DNA of 64,000 nt from Rubellicoccus peritrichatus (GCF_033100135.1 NZ_CP136920.1:4397001-4461000), one strand, 5' to 3'. Counted from the stretch's first letter, positions 28,101 through 37,080 are shown. A program made the numbers and translations. The notes: generated from the sequence alone by a model not told the origin.

Positions 28101-28723
28101 TCCCACTTGAAAGCAGCACAAACACCCAGGCGGAATACTGGAAAGGCTGGGCAGCACTCAGCGATGACAAAATCAAAGAACTGGCAACAGCAATCGTTGA
28201 AGAAGTAAAATTACGCGGACCCTTCGAGTCCTACGCCGATTTTGTTAATCGCGAAATCGTTGCGGAAAACAACGATCCGAACGACTTAGGCCTGCAAGGT
28301 GCACTACAGGCAGCCATCGAGAAGGCTAAAATCAATGATGACATCCTGGCTGGCACCGGCTCACAGCCCGAACACCCAAGGTCTTATATTACACCCGAAC
28401 ACTCATTCGACGAATCCGCAGCCGGCATTCCCGGATTCCTCATGCAAGCCGACCTCCTGGGAGCATTGGCACCAGTCCTAACTGTAAGGTCGGATACTTT
28501 TGTTATACGAGCTTACGGTGACGTCACAAACCCAATCACAGGTAAGATTGAAGGCAAAGCATGGTGTGAAGCCGTCATCCAGCGCATGCCGGATTATGTA
28601 AACACTGGAACGACCACAAACGCCGCCTGGGATGAGCAGGATACACTCGACACAACCAATCAAACCTTTGGCAGACGACTTGAAATCAAATCATTCCGCT
28701 GGCTCGAACCCAATGAAGTTTAA
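25193..28723 (+). CDS. Giant PilX/Verru_Chthon-A-like pseudopilin
   Basis: 1176 residues. The N-terminus (NKGFSLIIAIGLMSMILLVILALSTVA, residues ~17-43) is a prepilin-like cleavage site G/F followed by a hydrophobic helix, without the usual Glu5. It continues into a helical Q-rich segment (NAILGLQIAIGQLQATAGPDQRVTA). This matches what I know of the very long PilX-like proteins (Verru_Chthon cassette protein A type) found in Verrucomicrobia. The rest has no enzyme motif that I recognise; it contains YWVSDESQKARINIA and a proline/beta-rich C-terminus. The next gene overlaps it by 11 bp. Its position opposite the giant secreted enzyme, behind shared operators, suggests that it is induced with polysaccharide use. 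A role in secretion or surface assembly is inference. Confidence 0.75.
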   Translation: MLNQPNTQIASGNKGFSLIIAIGLMSMILLVILALSTVATTELLSSQQKSNLIQARQNAILGLQIAIGQLQATAGPDQRVTAPANIIGAPEEFRNWTGVWDTTTPAASPTWLVSGNKDPLTWGTPWNASGELTDQASALMVNTGSVTLQDNNSNSLPDDLVAAPKVPIEKNNIEVGSYAYWVSDESQKARINIAPNSQGWSDAPQKAEGRINLTTLNQTGLNDLSDFANVDLSNATTVNNLTRTEHYRELELSLDGSFDNSHKPERNYHDLTTLSLGLPVNVVTGGLKKDLSLAFEMEGSDFRNSEFANEYTNPTGEQVSFLYTEHDDTTGGDVRGPTWDLLRNYYRLYKEVPNSTSNPVVETQGLMPNRLELGDASADYITLMPKDSTGNIKTKANYVNTSIGGYEVPYPTEMQISPVLQRLMFIVTIAQDDSGMLNTVLKPVVVLWNPYNIALSFDCIALTYKSIPLYLKTSVTLTNDEEISSTAGFMKAAYESAVNNMSSATRMRLYIMSGSNGIMSAPTTLEPGEAKIFSMAGIEPTLLQSHSTKSLVPRVTLSEGWNPAGGIRANLIGPDWTKQLAVSDISEGESQILLATDPGNNPNFALSIYNLHEGSDLSDAYANLGNGATSSLHEILFNMQLYLNVRDYTRIDDPFDPVSFTPASLPPPDSSGNWTERPIGMIDIFTRTIDTPDRPTNLGATHNIRASLTNRKFGNQQITAGDEVFLDSRMSVPGSMDLEETQIPTGANVYWGTSLDANQGQTHTPFFDIPTTPPISLADFRHADIFPSYFAPGMAIGNSRASPMMNRDKRIERLSSSRYALTDVSYLANEALFDNYFLSGIVPDINYSGATYSENRSVAQVLTDHFDNNETLSLNPRITPTFDPESSAAIRDEFLTSNGQSLANDAYKKSAALTSILGPFNVNSTNMDAWSTLLFSLRNDAISQISSDGSVSSLNNHSDFKHSLWSRFSLPLESSTNTQAEYWKGWAALSDDKIKELATAIVEEVKLRGPFESYADFVNREIVAENNDPNDLGLQGALQAAIEKAKINDDILAGTGSQPEHPRSYITPEHSFDESAAGIPGFLMQADLLGALAPVLTVRSDTFVIRAYGDVTNPITGKIEGKAWCEAVIQRMPDYVNTGTTTNAAWDEQDTLDTTNQTFGRRLEIKSFRWLEPNEV

Positions 28724-29420
28724 TACACGCAGGCAAACGATCAAGTGCTGGGCAATACCAGTACTCCTACTCTTCACACTGATTCGATTGGATGCGCAGG
28801 AAGCAACTCGCATGGGCTTTGACTACAGTGTGATATCCTGGGAAGGCTCCATCAAGAACCAGCTCTATCGACAAGATGGTTCGACTTACGTTGCCATGAA
28901 CCTTTACCCAACATCACGTACGCCATGGTTCCGGCATCAAGGCAGCGAAACGGTCACCTTCTACACCAAACAAACACTACAGGATGAAAGTCATCAATAT
29001 ACCCCTGCCGTAAAAGCCACTGTTCCGGAAAATATTGAACGCGCATTGATCATAGTAACGAAGAACAAAAGTACCAACTCATTCGAAGCGCTTGTGGTTA
29101 ATGACAGCATAGACATCTGCCCGGTTGGCAGCTACAGATTTCTCAACTGGACTGACAAGAAAATCGCCGGCCGCCTCGGCTCAGACAACTTCCTGCTCGC
29201 CCCCAAGGACGGCAAAACAATCCAACCCGAAAAAACGGACGACAAAAATCTTTCAATCCAGTTGGTGGAATTGACCGATCCGGATAACCAAAGACTTTAC
29301 TCTTCCCGCTGGTCACTCCAGTCAAGCACACGCAAACTCGTATTACTCGTCCCCCGCGATCAGCAAGGGCAGTCATCTGTCCGAATAAAAATCATAACCG
29401 ACTACGGGCCTCCGGCCTGA
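28713..29420 (+). CDS. Exported protein of unknown function, coupled to the giant pseudopilin
   Basis: 235 residues from the ATG at 28713, which overlaps the last codons of the pseudopilin gene (ATGAAGTTTAA) and gives a signal peptide (TIKCWAIPVLLLFTLIRLDAQ). A longer frame begins at 28632, but the internal start explains the leader better. The mature part is beta-rich (FDYSVISWEGSIKNQLY, ALIIVTKNKSTN, YRFLNWTDKKIAGRLG) with no known domain. The overlap indicates the two products are made together and may interact, for example as a secreted partner or cargo of the pseudopilin. Confidence 0.75.
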   Translation: MKFNTRRQTIKCWAIPVLLLFTLIRLDAQEATRMGFDYSVISWEGSIKNQLYRQDGSTYVAMNLYPTSRTPWFRHQGSETVTFYTKQTLQDESHQYTPAVKATVPENIERALIIVTKNKSTNSFEALVVNDSIDICPVGSYRFLNWTDKKIAGRLGSDNFLLAPKDGKTIQPEKTDDKNLSIQLVELTDPDNQRLYSSRWSLQSSTRKLVLLVPRDQQGQSSVRIKIITDYGPPA

Positions 29421-29437
29421 AAAGGCACCAACCACTA

Positions 29438-30457
29438 TTATTGCTTCGGTGCTGGCCCCAGCGAATCGCGGGTCACCAACTCACAATGCAAAGCTCTCTG
29501 AAGCGGTGGGTCCTCAGGGTTTTTCATTCTAAATTGAAGCATGCTAAATATCTCAGAAGCGATTTTCGTCCTGTCCGACCGAATCGTCGTTAGACCTATC
29601 AGCTTGGCCTCAGCAACGTCATCACTTCCCAGCAGAGAAAAATCCTCGGGGACTTTCATCCCCCGATAAAGGGCTTCATAGTAAAGTGATCCAGCGGTAT
29701 GGTCATTATAAGCAACTACAGCGGTGGGGCGGCTCCCCATACCATTCCAACGATCAAGCGCCACCGGACCAGCGGCATCGCCAGTCGCATCAAAAATGGA
29801 ATGTTTCTCATCGAATTCCATATCAAACTCAGGCAGCTTTTCCAAAAGTATTCCGTACTTACCACGCGGTTTTGCTCCGAGAGGAATTTGCCCGACATAA
29901 GCAACTTTGCGATGACCAACGTCGCGAAGATATTTAAGTGCTTTAGAAAGACTGTTACGGTAGTTGAAACCAATCCCGTCAAAGTCACTTCCCGGTATCC
30001 CATAAAGAAAAAACAGAGGATACCCCCAGGAGTGCACCTTTTTATAGAGATCAAGGTTTTCTGAAGCGCGAATCGGATTCAAAATCAACGCATCCGTTTC
30101 TCCGGCCGACCAGTGCAAAATGATATCCATCTCCCGCTTCATGTCGTCATGCGTCAACGCCAGTACCGACGACAAGCCGGCTTGGGATATAACGTAATCC
30201 AACTGCTCATACAGCTCGGCGTAATTGGTATTACGCAAGTTGGGTAGAATAATTCCGATCCGCCCACTATACCCACGCTTAAAGTTACGTGCAGAAGAAT
30301 TCGGGTGATAGCCAATCTCCCGGGCAGTTTTCAGTATCAGTGCACGCGTGCCATCGCTAATCCCCTTTTGCCCGTTAAAAGCGCGAGAGATAGCACCATG
30401 AGAAAAGCCCGTTTTCTTTATCAGATCTTGGAGCGTTGGACGTTTTTCAGATTTCAT
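29438..30457 (-). CDS. LacI-family transcriptional regulator (candidate regulator of the AACGTT regulon)
   Basis: 339 residues. HTH at residues ~6-30 (TLQDLIKKTGFSHGAISRAFNGQ), hinge, then a type-I periplasmic-binding fold (RIGIILPNLRNTNYAELYEQLDYV ... DALILNPIRASENLD ... GHRKVAYVGQIPLG ... DDVAEAKLIGLTTIRSDR). It diverges from the GH94 gene with 182 bp between. In that gap lie one strong AACGTT operator, a half-matching site at 30539 and an ACGTGT/ACACGT inverted repeat. Because the GTGAACGTTATAT element occurs in five promoter regions around this gene and nowhere near the other LacI gene, I infer this protein recognises it. The effector is probably a sugar. Confidence 0.88.
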   Translation of the reverse strand: MKSEKRPTLQDLIKKTGFSHGAISRAFNGQKGISDGTRALILKTAREIGYHPNSSARNFKRGYSGRIGIILPNLRNTNYAELYEQLDYVISQAGLSSVLALTHDDMKREMDIILHWSAGETDALILNPIRASENLDLYKKVHSWGYPLFFLYGIPGSDFDGIGFNYRNSLSKALKYLRDVGHRKVAYVGQIPLGAKPRGKYGILLEKLPEFDMEFDEKHSIFDATGDAAGPVALDRWNGMGSRPTAVVAYNDHTAGSLYYEALYRGMKVPEDFSLLGSDDVAEAKLIGLTTIRSDRTKIASEIFSMLQFRMKNPEDPPLQRALHCELVTRDSLGPAPKQ

Positions 30458-30476
30458 ATGAGGAGGATCAAGTAAA

Positions 30477-30491
30477 ACGTGTCTTACACGT
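30477..30491. promoter_or_regulatory. Inverted repeat upstream of LacI gene
   Basis: ACGTGT-CTT-ACACGT, perfect 6-bp arms, 20 bp upstream of the LacI start codon. It could be a binding site for autoregulation or for another factor. It differs from the AACGTT family. Confidence 0.4.
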
Positions 30492-30538
30492 CTGGAACAA
30501 GCATTTAGACTCTAAAATTAGCCATGCCAAGTCAAGCC

Positions 30539-30554
30539 GTGAACGTAGGCTCAC
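30539..30554. promoter_or_regulatory. Degenerate operator-like site in the LacI/GH94 gap
   Basis: GTGAACGTAGGCTCAC shares GTGAACGT with the operator consensus and has GTGA/TCAC outer arms. It may be a weak autoregulatory copy, but the right half does not match. Confidence 0.3.
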
Positions 30555-30607
30555 AATGATAGATCAATTATACGAATAAATCCTTTATTAATAACACTTT
30601 TAGCTAG

Positions 30608-30620
30608 ATATAACGTTCCA
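30608..30620 (-). promoter_or_regulatory. Putative operator, copy D (TGGAACGTTATAT on minus strand)
   Basis: The plus strand reads ATATAACGTTCCA. It lies 20 bp upstream of the GH94 start codon, where repressor binding would block initiation. Confidence 0.6.
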
Positions 30621-30639
30621 GTTATGCTTTCATTTAAAT

Positions 30640-32970
30640 GTGAATCAAAATGAAACGATCGCCGCATTCCCTGAAATAGAGCAGACACCAGATCAACTGC
30701 CAGTCGAACAATGGGGACACTTTGACATTCCAAATCAAGAGTTCGTATTAACCCACCCATGCCCCCCTAGGCAGTGGAAGAACATCCTCTGGAACCGACA
30801 CTTTAATACACAGCCCACTCAGGCCTCATCAGGGATCAATTACCGCAGGGATTCCGACGGACGCTGCATCCTGCTCAACTGGACCGGGGATCGCTATTTC
30901 TATCTGCAAAACAAAACCACAGGTGAATGCTTCAACCCAGGTTTCTACCCGGCCTGCAATGAAACATGGACAAACTTCTCAAGTCGATACGGCCTTGGCT
31001 ATCAGGTTACCAATATGGAGTGCCTTGGTTTGTCGGTCGAACTAAGCCACACGATAGATCCGGAGCATCCCATTGAGTATTTCAATTTACGTATCACTGG
31101 TAAAGTAGAAGACCCATCCTCCTGGCGACTCGTCTTTTATTCCGAACTCGACTTAAAACAGAATGACGGAATTTTTGCAAACTCACCACATTACGTAGCT
31201 CGCATCTCTTCTAACCAAAAACGGATGGAAATGCTCAATCAGTCGGCAACTTCGACGGATTACAACGCCGCCTTAGAATGCTCCCTGCCGATCGAGGACC
31301 ATTGTTTCGAGCGCGAGGAATTTATCGGAACTTATGGCAACTTATCCAATCCAAGTGCGCTTGATGGTGATTGGCCCAAGGCAACACATGCCATTGATAA
31401 CGCCATCTTTGCCGCAAGTGTTTCCCTTGACGAATTATCAGCCGGCACAATCGAAGTCGCCTTCTCCATAAGCAACAAAACGGAACAAACAAAGGACATA
31501 AATAATCGGCACGACGAGCTATCGCCAAATCTGATTCGGGAAAAACTCTCTCTGCAAAAGAATTTTTATACTGAAGCTTATACAAATCCATCTGTAAAAA
31601 CTCCAGATGCGACCTTTGATCTGTTCACCAATACATGGATCAAGCATCAGCTAACCTATTGCGCCTACTGGAACCGAGGCTGGGGAAAAGGATTCCGTGA
31701 TAATGCACAGGACGCATGGGCTTACAGCTTACTCGACCCGAAGCACGCCCGATTCATGATCCGGGAAAGCCTCCCCTATCAATTCTCCGACGGGCGCACA
31801 GTTCGGCGCTGGGCACCAGTGGTCAGGCATCAATACAATGATGGTGGCATCTGGCTGGTCCTGGCTACTCATGCCTATCTTGCAGAAACATCTGACTATG
31901 CATTCCTCGACGAGGAAGAGCCTTTTTTCGAATCAGAGGAAACCGGTGATGTTTATGAACACTTGAAAAGAAGCCTGGATTATCTATGGGATAATCGCGG
32001 GCAGCATGGGCTTTGCCTCATGCCCTTTGGAGATTGGAATGATCGCCTGACAGGTGTCGGCAAAGCCGGAAAAGGAGAAAGCGTCTGGACGACAATGGCT
32101 TTGGCTGAAGGTCTACGCCGCCTGGCCTCGATTGCTGATAAAAGTGGCCGGGCTAATGAAGTTCAAACGCTGAATGAACGCCGCGAAGTCATTCTGGAGA
32201 TTCTTCAAAAAGAAGCCTGGAATGGCGAATGGTATAACCGCGCTTTCAAAGACGATGGCTCACCACTTGGAGCTCCAGAAGACAAAGAAGCATTTATTTT
32301 TATCCTTCCTCAGGCATGGAGTATTCTCTGTGGACTGGCTTCAGCCTCACAAAGAAAACAAATTGTCCGAGCTGTGCAGGAACATCTTGAGATGGAGCAC
32401 GGCTTTCGCCTCTTCTATTCTCCAATTACCAAGTATGATTCCAGCATTGGCCACCTGAGCGCAGTCGCACCGGGGCGACTTGAAAACGGTGGCAATTACT
32501 GCCATGGCAGTCTCTTCATGATCTACGCCTTATGTGAGGCTGGCGAAGTTGACTATGCACTCGACATCTACCATCGCTTACTACCCGTCAACCCCAAGAA
32601 CCCTCCGTCGAAATCACGGCAAGAGCCCTTCTCGTTGACTAATTCCTATGCTGCTCCGGAAGCTGGAGACTACAGCGGACGCTCCATGTTCCCCTGGCGC
32701 ACCGGTGCTGCTGGTTGGGCTTTTCGCTCTGCCCTCGAAGGAATCCTCGGAGTCATCCCAACACTCGACGGGCTGGTCGTGAGGGGCACCCTTCCGAGTT
32801 CGTGGCATCACGCATCATTGACGAGAGATTTTCGTGGATTCACTATAAGAATCACATGGCAGAAAAATGGAAAACCCGGTCGCCAGTTAAACGGGATCCC
32901 ATGCGAAAATGAACCGCTGTCCAAGAGCAACTTAAAGCCCGGAATCAACGAGTATCATATTTCCATTTAG
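30640..32970 (+). CDS. GH94-family glycoside phosphorylase-like enzyme
   Basis: 776 residues, no signal peptide, so cytoplasmic. N-terminal beta-sandwich (~30-290), helical linker, alpha/alpha-barrel core, C-terminal beta domain. Family signatures: WNRGWGKGFRDNAQDAWAY, GDWND at 464-468 with the catalytic Asp, GRLENGGNYCHGSLFMIYAL, and SYAAPEAGDYSGRSMFPWRTGAAGW near the phosphate/substrate site. GH94 enzymes cleave beta-linked disaccharides (cellobiose, chitobiose, laminaribiose) with phosphate, yielding a sugar-1-phosphate and saving ATP. The substrate cannot be told from these motifs. The start may be GTG at 30640; no strong ribosome binding site precedes it. It diverges from the LacI gene. 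Confidence 0.88.
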   Translation: MNQNETIAAFPEIEQTPDQLPVEQWGHFDIPNQEFVLTHPCPPRQWKNILWNRHFNTQPTQASSGINYRRDSDGRCILLNWTGDRYFYLQNKTTGECFNPGFYPACNETWTNFSSRYGLGYQVTNMECLGLSVELSHTIDPEHPIEYFNLRITGKVEDPSSWRLVFYSELDLKQNDGIFANSPHYVARISSNQKRMEMLNQSATSTDYNAALECSLPIEDHCFEREEFIGTYGNLSNPSALDGDWPKATHAIDNAIFAASVSLDELSAGTIEVAFSISNKTEQTKDINNRHDELSPNLIREKLSLQKNFYTEAYTNPSVKTPDATFDLFTNTWIKHQLTYCAYWNRGWGKGFRDNAQDAWAYSLLDPKHARFMIRESLPYQFSDGRTVRRWAPVVRHQYNDGGIWLVLATHAYLAETSDYAFLDEEEPFFESEETGDVYEHLKRSLDYLWDNRGQHGLCLMPFGDWNDRLTGVGKAGKGESVWTTMALAEGLRRLASIADKSGRANEVQTLNERREVILEILQKEAWNGEWYNRAFKDDGSPLGAPEDKEAFIFILPQAWSILCGLASASQRKQIVRAVQEHLEMEHGFRLFYSPITKYDSSIGHLSAVAPGRLENGGNYCHGSLFMIYALCEAGEVDYALDIYHRLLPVNPKNPPSKSRQEPFSLTNSYAAPEAGDYSGRSMFPWRTGAAGWAFRSALEGILGVIPTLDGLVVRGTLPSSWHHASLTRDFRGFTIRITWQKNGKPGRQLNGIPCENEPLSKSNLKPGINEYHISI

Positions 32971-33092
32971 CGATAAAGCGCACCTCTGGCTTCAGAGTTT
33001 CCAGCTCCGGATAAGGTTCCTTTAAAAGGGAAGCATGTCGCCTATTGCATTCACCTTCTGATTACTTAATTATAGCAAGTACGCAATTATCT

Positions 33093-33815
33093 ATGAAAAG
33101 CATAAGACTCATAACATACCTTGTATTCGCAATCAGTATTGCGGGTATCTCTGCCCAGGCCCAAAGCACCGACGCTGGTAAGAATTACCCGGATCCCAGC
33201 ACACGCTTTGTCAAACCGATTGAAAAATTTGAAGCAGCCGATGCAAAGAAGATGCCCCCCGAGGGCGCTATCGTTTGTATCGGTAGCTCCAGCATGCGGG
33301 GCTGGCATGGCTCTATCCAAAAGGACCTCGACCCACTGACGATCATCCCGCGTGGCTTTGGCGGCAGCAACATGAACGACGCCCTATACTATGCAGATCG
33401 AATCGTGATCCCATACAAGCCCCGTGCCGTAGTCGTCTACGAAGGCGACAATGATGTCGCCCAGAAAGTCTCACCAGAGAAGATTGCCGATACAACACGT
33501 GCCTTCGTTGACAAAATTCACGCGGAACTGCCCGACTGTCGAATTTACTTTTTATCCGTAAAACCCAGCATACGCCGATGGGACATGTGGCCGGACATGG
33601 TGAAAACCAATGAGCTGATCGAAGCAATATGCGCCGAGGACGATCGTCTAACCTACATTGACGTCGCAACCGTAATGCTGGACGAAGAAGGCATGCCCAA
33701 GAAACATATTTTCAAGAAAGATGACCTGCACATGACCCGGGACGGCTACGCCCTGTGGCGCGATCAAGTCCGTCCCGTGCTGATCGAAAAAGAACTGGAA
33801 TTCGAACAACAATGA
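33093..33815 (+). CDS. Secreted SGNH/GDSL-type esterase
   Basis: 240 residues from the ATG at 33093, which gives a signal peptide (RLITYLVFAISIAGISAQAQ); the frame is open back to 33045. SGNH blocks are in order: nucleophile Ser in VCIGSSSMRGW (near residue 65), Gly in GFGGSNMND, Asn in YEGDNDVA, and the Asp/His pair in DDLHMTRDGY. Such enzymes remove acetyl or other acyl groups from glycans and lipids. Its place after GH94 in a polysaccharide locus suggests a carbohydrate acetylesterase. A hairpin terminator follows the gene. Confidence 0.88.
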   Translation: MKSIRLITYLVFAISIAGISAQAQSTDAGKNYPDPSTRFVKPIEKFEAADAKKMPPEGAIVCIGSSSMRGWHGSIQKDLDPLTIIPRGFGGSNMNDALYYADRIVIPYKPRAVVVYEGDNDVAQKVSPEKIADTTRAFVDKIHAELPDCRIYFLSVKPSIRRWDMWPDMVKTNELIEAICAEDDRLTYIDVATVMLDEEGMPKKHIFKKDDLHMTRDGYALWRDQVRPVLIEKELEFEQQ

Positions 33816-33868
33816 GTTGGTTTCATTATCGTTTTTGACAGAGCCTAAGAATAGAGAATTAATAGCGG

Positions 33869-33894
33869 CAGCCTGATGGTTATTCATCAGGCTG
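33869..33894 (+). terminator. Terminator after the SGNH esterase gene
   Basis: CAGCCTGATG and CATCAGGCTG pair perfectly over 10 bp with a 6-nt loop, then TTGCTTTAAT. It lies 54 bp after the stop codon. Confidence 0.75.
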
Positions 33895-34303
33895 TTGCTT
33901 TAATAACTGTTTCAAGTCGTGTTTCCTGGCCAATCATAAGCATCAGTCACTTCATATATTATCCAAGCAGACTGATGATTCAATTAATCCAGAACTTCGG
34001 GTATTTGAGTAGCATCTTCTGAAACTTCAAGATGCTTTACTTTCATCGCGGATGCGTCGACTTACATTCCAGTAGACTTATCTCTCGTTTCATTCGTGCT
34101 TGAAGTGCATCTCAGCAGGTACAACCGTCATTTATCTAATATCTACTTTGATTTGATTCGCTCTTACCGACATTAAAGTTATTTCTACTTACGCATGAGT
34201 AGAGCAAATAAAACAAAGGAAGATTCAAAGCAGGCGTCAGTAAAGCGACGGAATCGCCATCGATCCTGAACAATCCAGTGCCTGTTAGTAAGTTCTTTTC
34301 CTG
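33895..34303. other. Intergenic region between convergent genes
   Basis: About 410 bp between the SGNH terminator and the end of the minus-strand glycosidase gene. No ORF with gene-like composition, no operator of the AACGTT type and no clear hairpin were seen. Confidence 0.4.
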
Positions 34304-37054
34304 CTAAGACTCAAACCTGAGAACAGCCCAACTTTTGCTACCGCGAAGCAAGCCTGTTGTTCCTTCTTTGCCGACCGGCCATGTGGAATCAACACGTGTC
34401 CGCCATGGACCAATATACTGACGGACAGCGACGGCAGCACCAAGTTCATCTCCCTTACGAATGCGGTCCAGTCCAAGCACATTCGCCGGGATAAAGATCT
34501 CGGCCACATAGCGAGATTCATCGGCCTTGCGCAAATCCGTCTGAATGCGTTCATCATTAAAAATACTTGCATTGATTGCATCGCTACGCTTCCACTGACT
34601 TGGAATAAGAGAAAGCGATCCGTCAGACTCCACCTTGGGAACAAAGAAAAACTGCCGCGTCTGTTCATGCCAATCACCGTCAAGTGAAACATCACTATCG
34701 ATGAAGACTTCAATGTTATCATTCTTCCAAAAATTCTTTGGATCACCAGATCGCATTTCTTCATTGGAAAAAACAAACGCCAAATAAAGCCCTTCCGGTG
34801 CCCAGCCAAAGCGAGCCTGCAAAGGATCATTATTCTCCGCATCTCGTGTAAAATTCTTATCCGCCAGCAGACCACCATCACGAGTCCACTTTTGCGGTGA
34901 AGGAGCATCGCTACCGGCAAAGGCAACCTGCGGAATCTCCATCACTCCAGGTAGCAAAACAATTCGTGCCGATGCGCCATTGTCATGTGTCGCGGAAATC
35001 TCGATATTGCCCTTTGAATTGTCATCAGGCGTCACAACCAGATTGACAGTTTCCCCTTCCGACATGGAGAGTGTATTTGCGGACAGGCGGGCCTGCCCCT
35101 CTTCAAGCTTCAAATGCCATTTACCAGCAAGTCCATCATTCGGACTTAATGATACAGTTACAGGTTGCCCAGGCTGGAAAGGCACAGCTTTAACTTTCAA
35201 TGGCTCCCTGATCGCCAACGTCAACTCATGCCGCTCACTCCATGAGCCATCATGCGCTGTTGCAACCAAAGCAAATGCTCTCCTTCCTTTTCCAATATCC
35301 GGCGCCAGTCCGACTTTACCATGAAACTCACCATCAACCAATGTCCACCCCTCGTCTATCATTCCCGGAGCCAGCTCTTTCCATTCGAATTTCGTGCCAG
35401 CAGGCGCATCGAAGCGAACCAATGCCGAATTACCCGGAGTCGCATTGACCATTTTGGTACTAAGCAGTCGAGTTTGCAATTTGCCCGCCCAACCGGAAGG
35501 GAGTTTTTCAAAAGTGAAATACTGCAACGAAGGACCAAGCGCATTGGGTTCATCGAGGATGTTTCCAAAGACATCCTGAACCGTCGACGCACTCTTGAAG
35601 TCATCCGGGAGTTTTTGTTTTTCAGCAACAGACCAGGCGGCTGCCACATAAGATCCTGAATCCTTTTTAAGCACAATGCACCAGATATCATCCGTGTCGA
35701 AATGAACACGCCCGAGGACATCAGCTGCTGCCGTATTGGCAGAAAGAGCAACCATCGTAGCGGCATTTGGTCTCAAGGAACCATCCGTACGAAAGAGCCC
35801 GCAAGAATCAAACTTGGTCTCTCTTGGCTTTCTAACATCTCGCTCAAAAAACCAAAAAACCTTATCCGTTCCAGCCCAACGAGACATTAAATAAATACGA
35901 GGCAGGTATAGCGCCTGTAGATACTCGCCGACCGAAGGTCCATAGATGGCGTCGTAACCCGTTTCAGTAAACCACGCTTCCTTTCCGTAAAGATGGGCAG
36001 CATCGTTACTCAAACGCAACTCATCGGATAGGTAACGATCAGGAGATCCAGCCACATGGTTGTTGAAATTCTCATCAGCGATTTCCGGCGGCACCAGACC
36101 CGTGTAATAGTGATAAGAAATAGCACCGAAATAGGGTTCATACTCCGATTCCAAAAAGGCCATGGTCTCATCAAGGTATATCCCGGAAGTCCCATTCAGA
36201 ACAACCTCGCCACCATTTTTACTCTGCTTCAATCCTTCATCAAAAGCCTTTATGTAAGACCCCCAATTCTCGACCGTATTTGTCTTCGTTTCACGCAAAC
36301 GCGCATCATATTCATTTTCCAGATGCCAGAAGGGAAACTTGTAGAAATCCGCCATTCGTCTGGCAGCAGTTCTGATCACTTCCGGCTCGTCAAAACCATC
36401 CTCTTTTTCATTTCGAAATGCCAGACGCATAACCGGCAGGATCGTCACACCAGCCGCACGAGCATCATTGTAGGTGGTTTCCAAATCTTCCTTTTTATCT
36501 CCGCGTGGAATGTATTTTCCATGGCCAAGACGTCCCCATTGATAATCACGCGCCCAATGAATCCCCAAACGTTCAAACATTTTGAAACGCGCCATCGCAT
36601 GTGTATTGACTCCAATAGATGAGTCCAGACGTTGTTGCTCTGTAAGCTCAGGTGGCGCTACCAACTTAACCAAATCGACCTTCGCACTGACAAGTGGCTC
36701 ACTCGCCGACGCCCCATAAAGCTGGCCTTTGATCCGATAAGACCCATAACGGGAAACTTCCATTGGAATCTTCTTCACTGACCGACCACCGACGATCTTC
36801 AGGCTTACTTCGTCACGCGAAAGTTCACGTCCTTCGAAATCAACCAGCGTTAAATTCAATCGATAATCCTGTGACTTCAAATCCCAACTCTGGAGTTTGA
36901 TCACGCACTTAAATTTGCCATCTTCAGGAATAATTCCCTCCGGAGCATCCGAGAAAAGAGACAAGCTTGGTGCCCGACTCTCAGCCATTGTATAAGCACT
37001 GGTAAGTGCAGCAACCATTAATACCAAACAGGAATGTCCCAGGCGAAAGTTCAT
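34304..37054 (-). CDS. Clan GH-A glycoside hydrolase with C-terminal CBM9-like domain
   Basis: 916 residues from the ATG at 37054 (signal peptide LVLMVAALTSAYTMA). An earlier start at 37087 would overlap the upstream stop by 7 bp but adds residues before the signal. After a beta-rich segment (~30-150) comes a TIM-barrel with GH-A landmarks: the acid/base pair in FPFWHLENEYD and the nucleophile Glu in AWFTETGYD. GH39-, GH5- or GH2-like folds are possible. Residues ~700-915 resemble the CBM9-like sandwich (DPLQARFGWAPEGLYLAFVFSNE; NDNIEVFIDSDVS; YVAEIFIPANVLG). It likely hydrolyses the same glycan that the neighbouring esterases deacylate, in the periplasm or outside. The family is uncertain. 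Confidence 0.72.
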   Translation of the reverse strand: MNFRLGHSCLVLMVAALTSAYTMAESRAPSLSLFSDAPEGIIPEDGKFKCVIKLQSWDLKSQDYRLNLTLVDFEGRELSRDEVSLKIVGGRSVKKIPMEVSRYGSYRIKGQLYGASASEPLVSAKVDLVKLVAPPELTEQQRLDSSIGVNTHAMARFKMFERLGIHWARDYQWGRLGHGKYIPRGDKKEDLETTYNDARAAGVTILPVMRLAFRNEKEDGFDEPEVIRTAARRMADFYKFPFWHLENEYDARLRETKTNTVENWGSYIKAFDEGLKQSKNGGEVVLNGTSGIYLDETMAFLESEYEPYFGAISYHYYTGLVPPEIADENFNNHVAGSPDRYLSDELRLSNDAAHLYGKEAWFTETGYDAIYGPSVGEYLQALYLPRIYLMSRWAGTDKVFWFFERDVRKPRETKFDSCGLFRTDGSLRPNAATMVALSANTAAADVLGRVHFDTDDIWCIVLKKDSGSYVAAAWSVAEKQKLPDDFKSASTVQDVFGNILDEPNALGPSLQYFTFEKLPSGWAGKLQTRLLSTKMVNATPGNSALVRFDAPAGTKFEWKELAPGMIDEGWTLVDGEFHGKVGLAPDIGKGRRAFALVATAHDGSWSERHELTLAIREPLKVKAVPFQPGQPVTVSLSPNDGLAGKWHLKLEEGQARLSANTLSMSEGETVNLVVTPDDNSKGNIEISATHDNGASARIVLLPGVMEIPQVAFAGSDAPSPQKWTRDGGLLADKNFTRDAENNDPLQARFGWAPEGLYLAFVFSNEEMRSGDPKNFWKNDNIEVFIDSDVSLDGDWHEQTRQFFFVPKVESDGSLSLIPSQWKRSDAINASIFNDERIQTDLRKADESRYVAEIFIPANVLGLDRIRKGDELGAAVAVRQYIGPWRTRVDSTWPVGKEGTTGLLRGSKSWAVLRFES

Positions 37055-37080
37055 TATTCGAAAAAGAAATTGGGATATAA

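Noticed and set aside
30477-30554. The ACGTGT/ACACGT repeat and GTGAACGTAGGCTCAC as full copies of the operator
   Set aside because: They share only part of the consensus, so I list them as weak sites and do not count them among the six copies.
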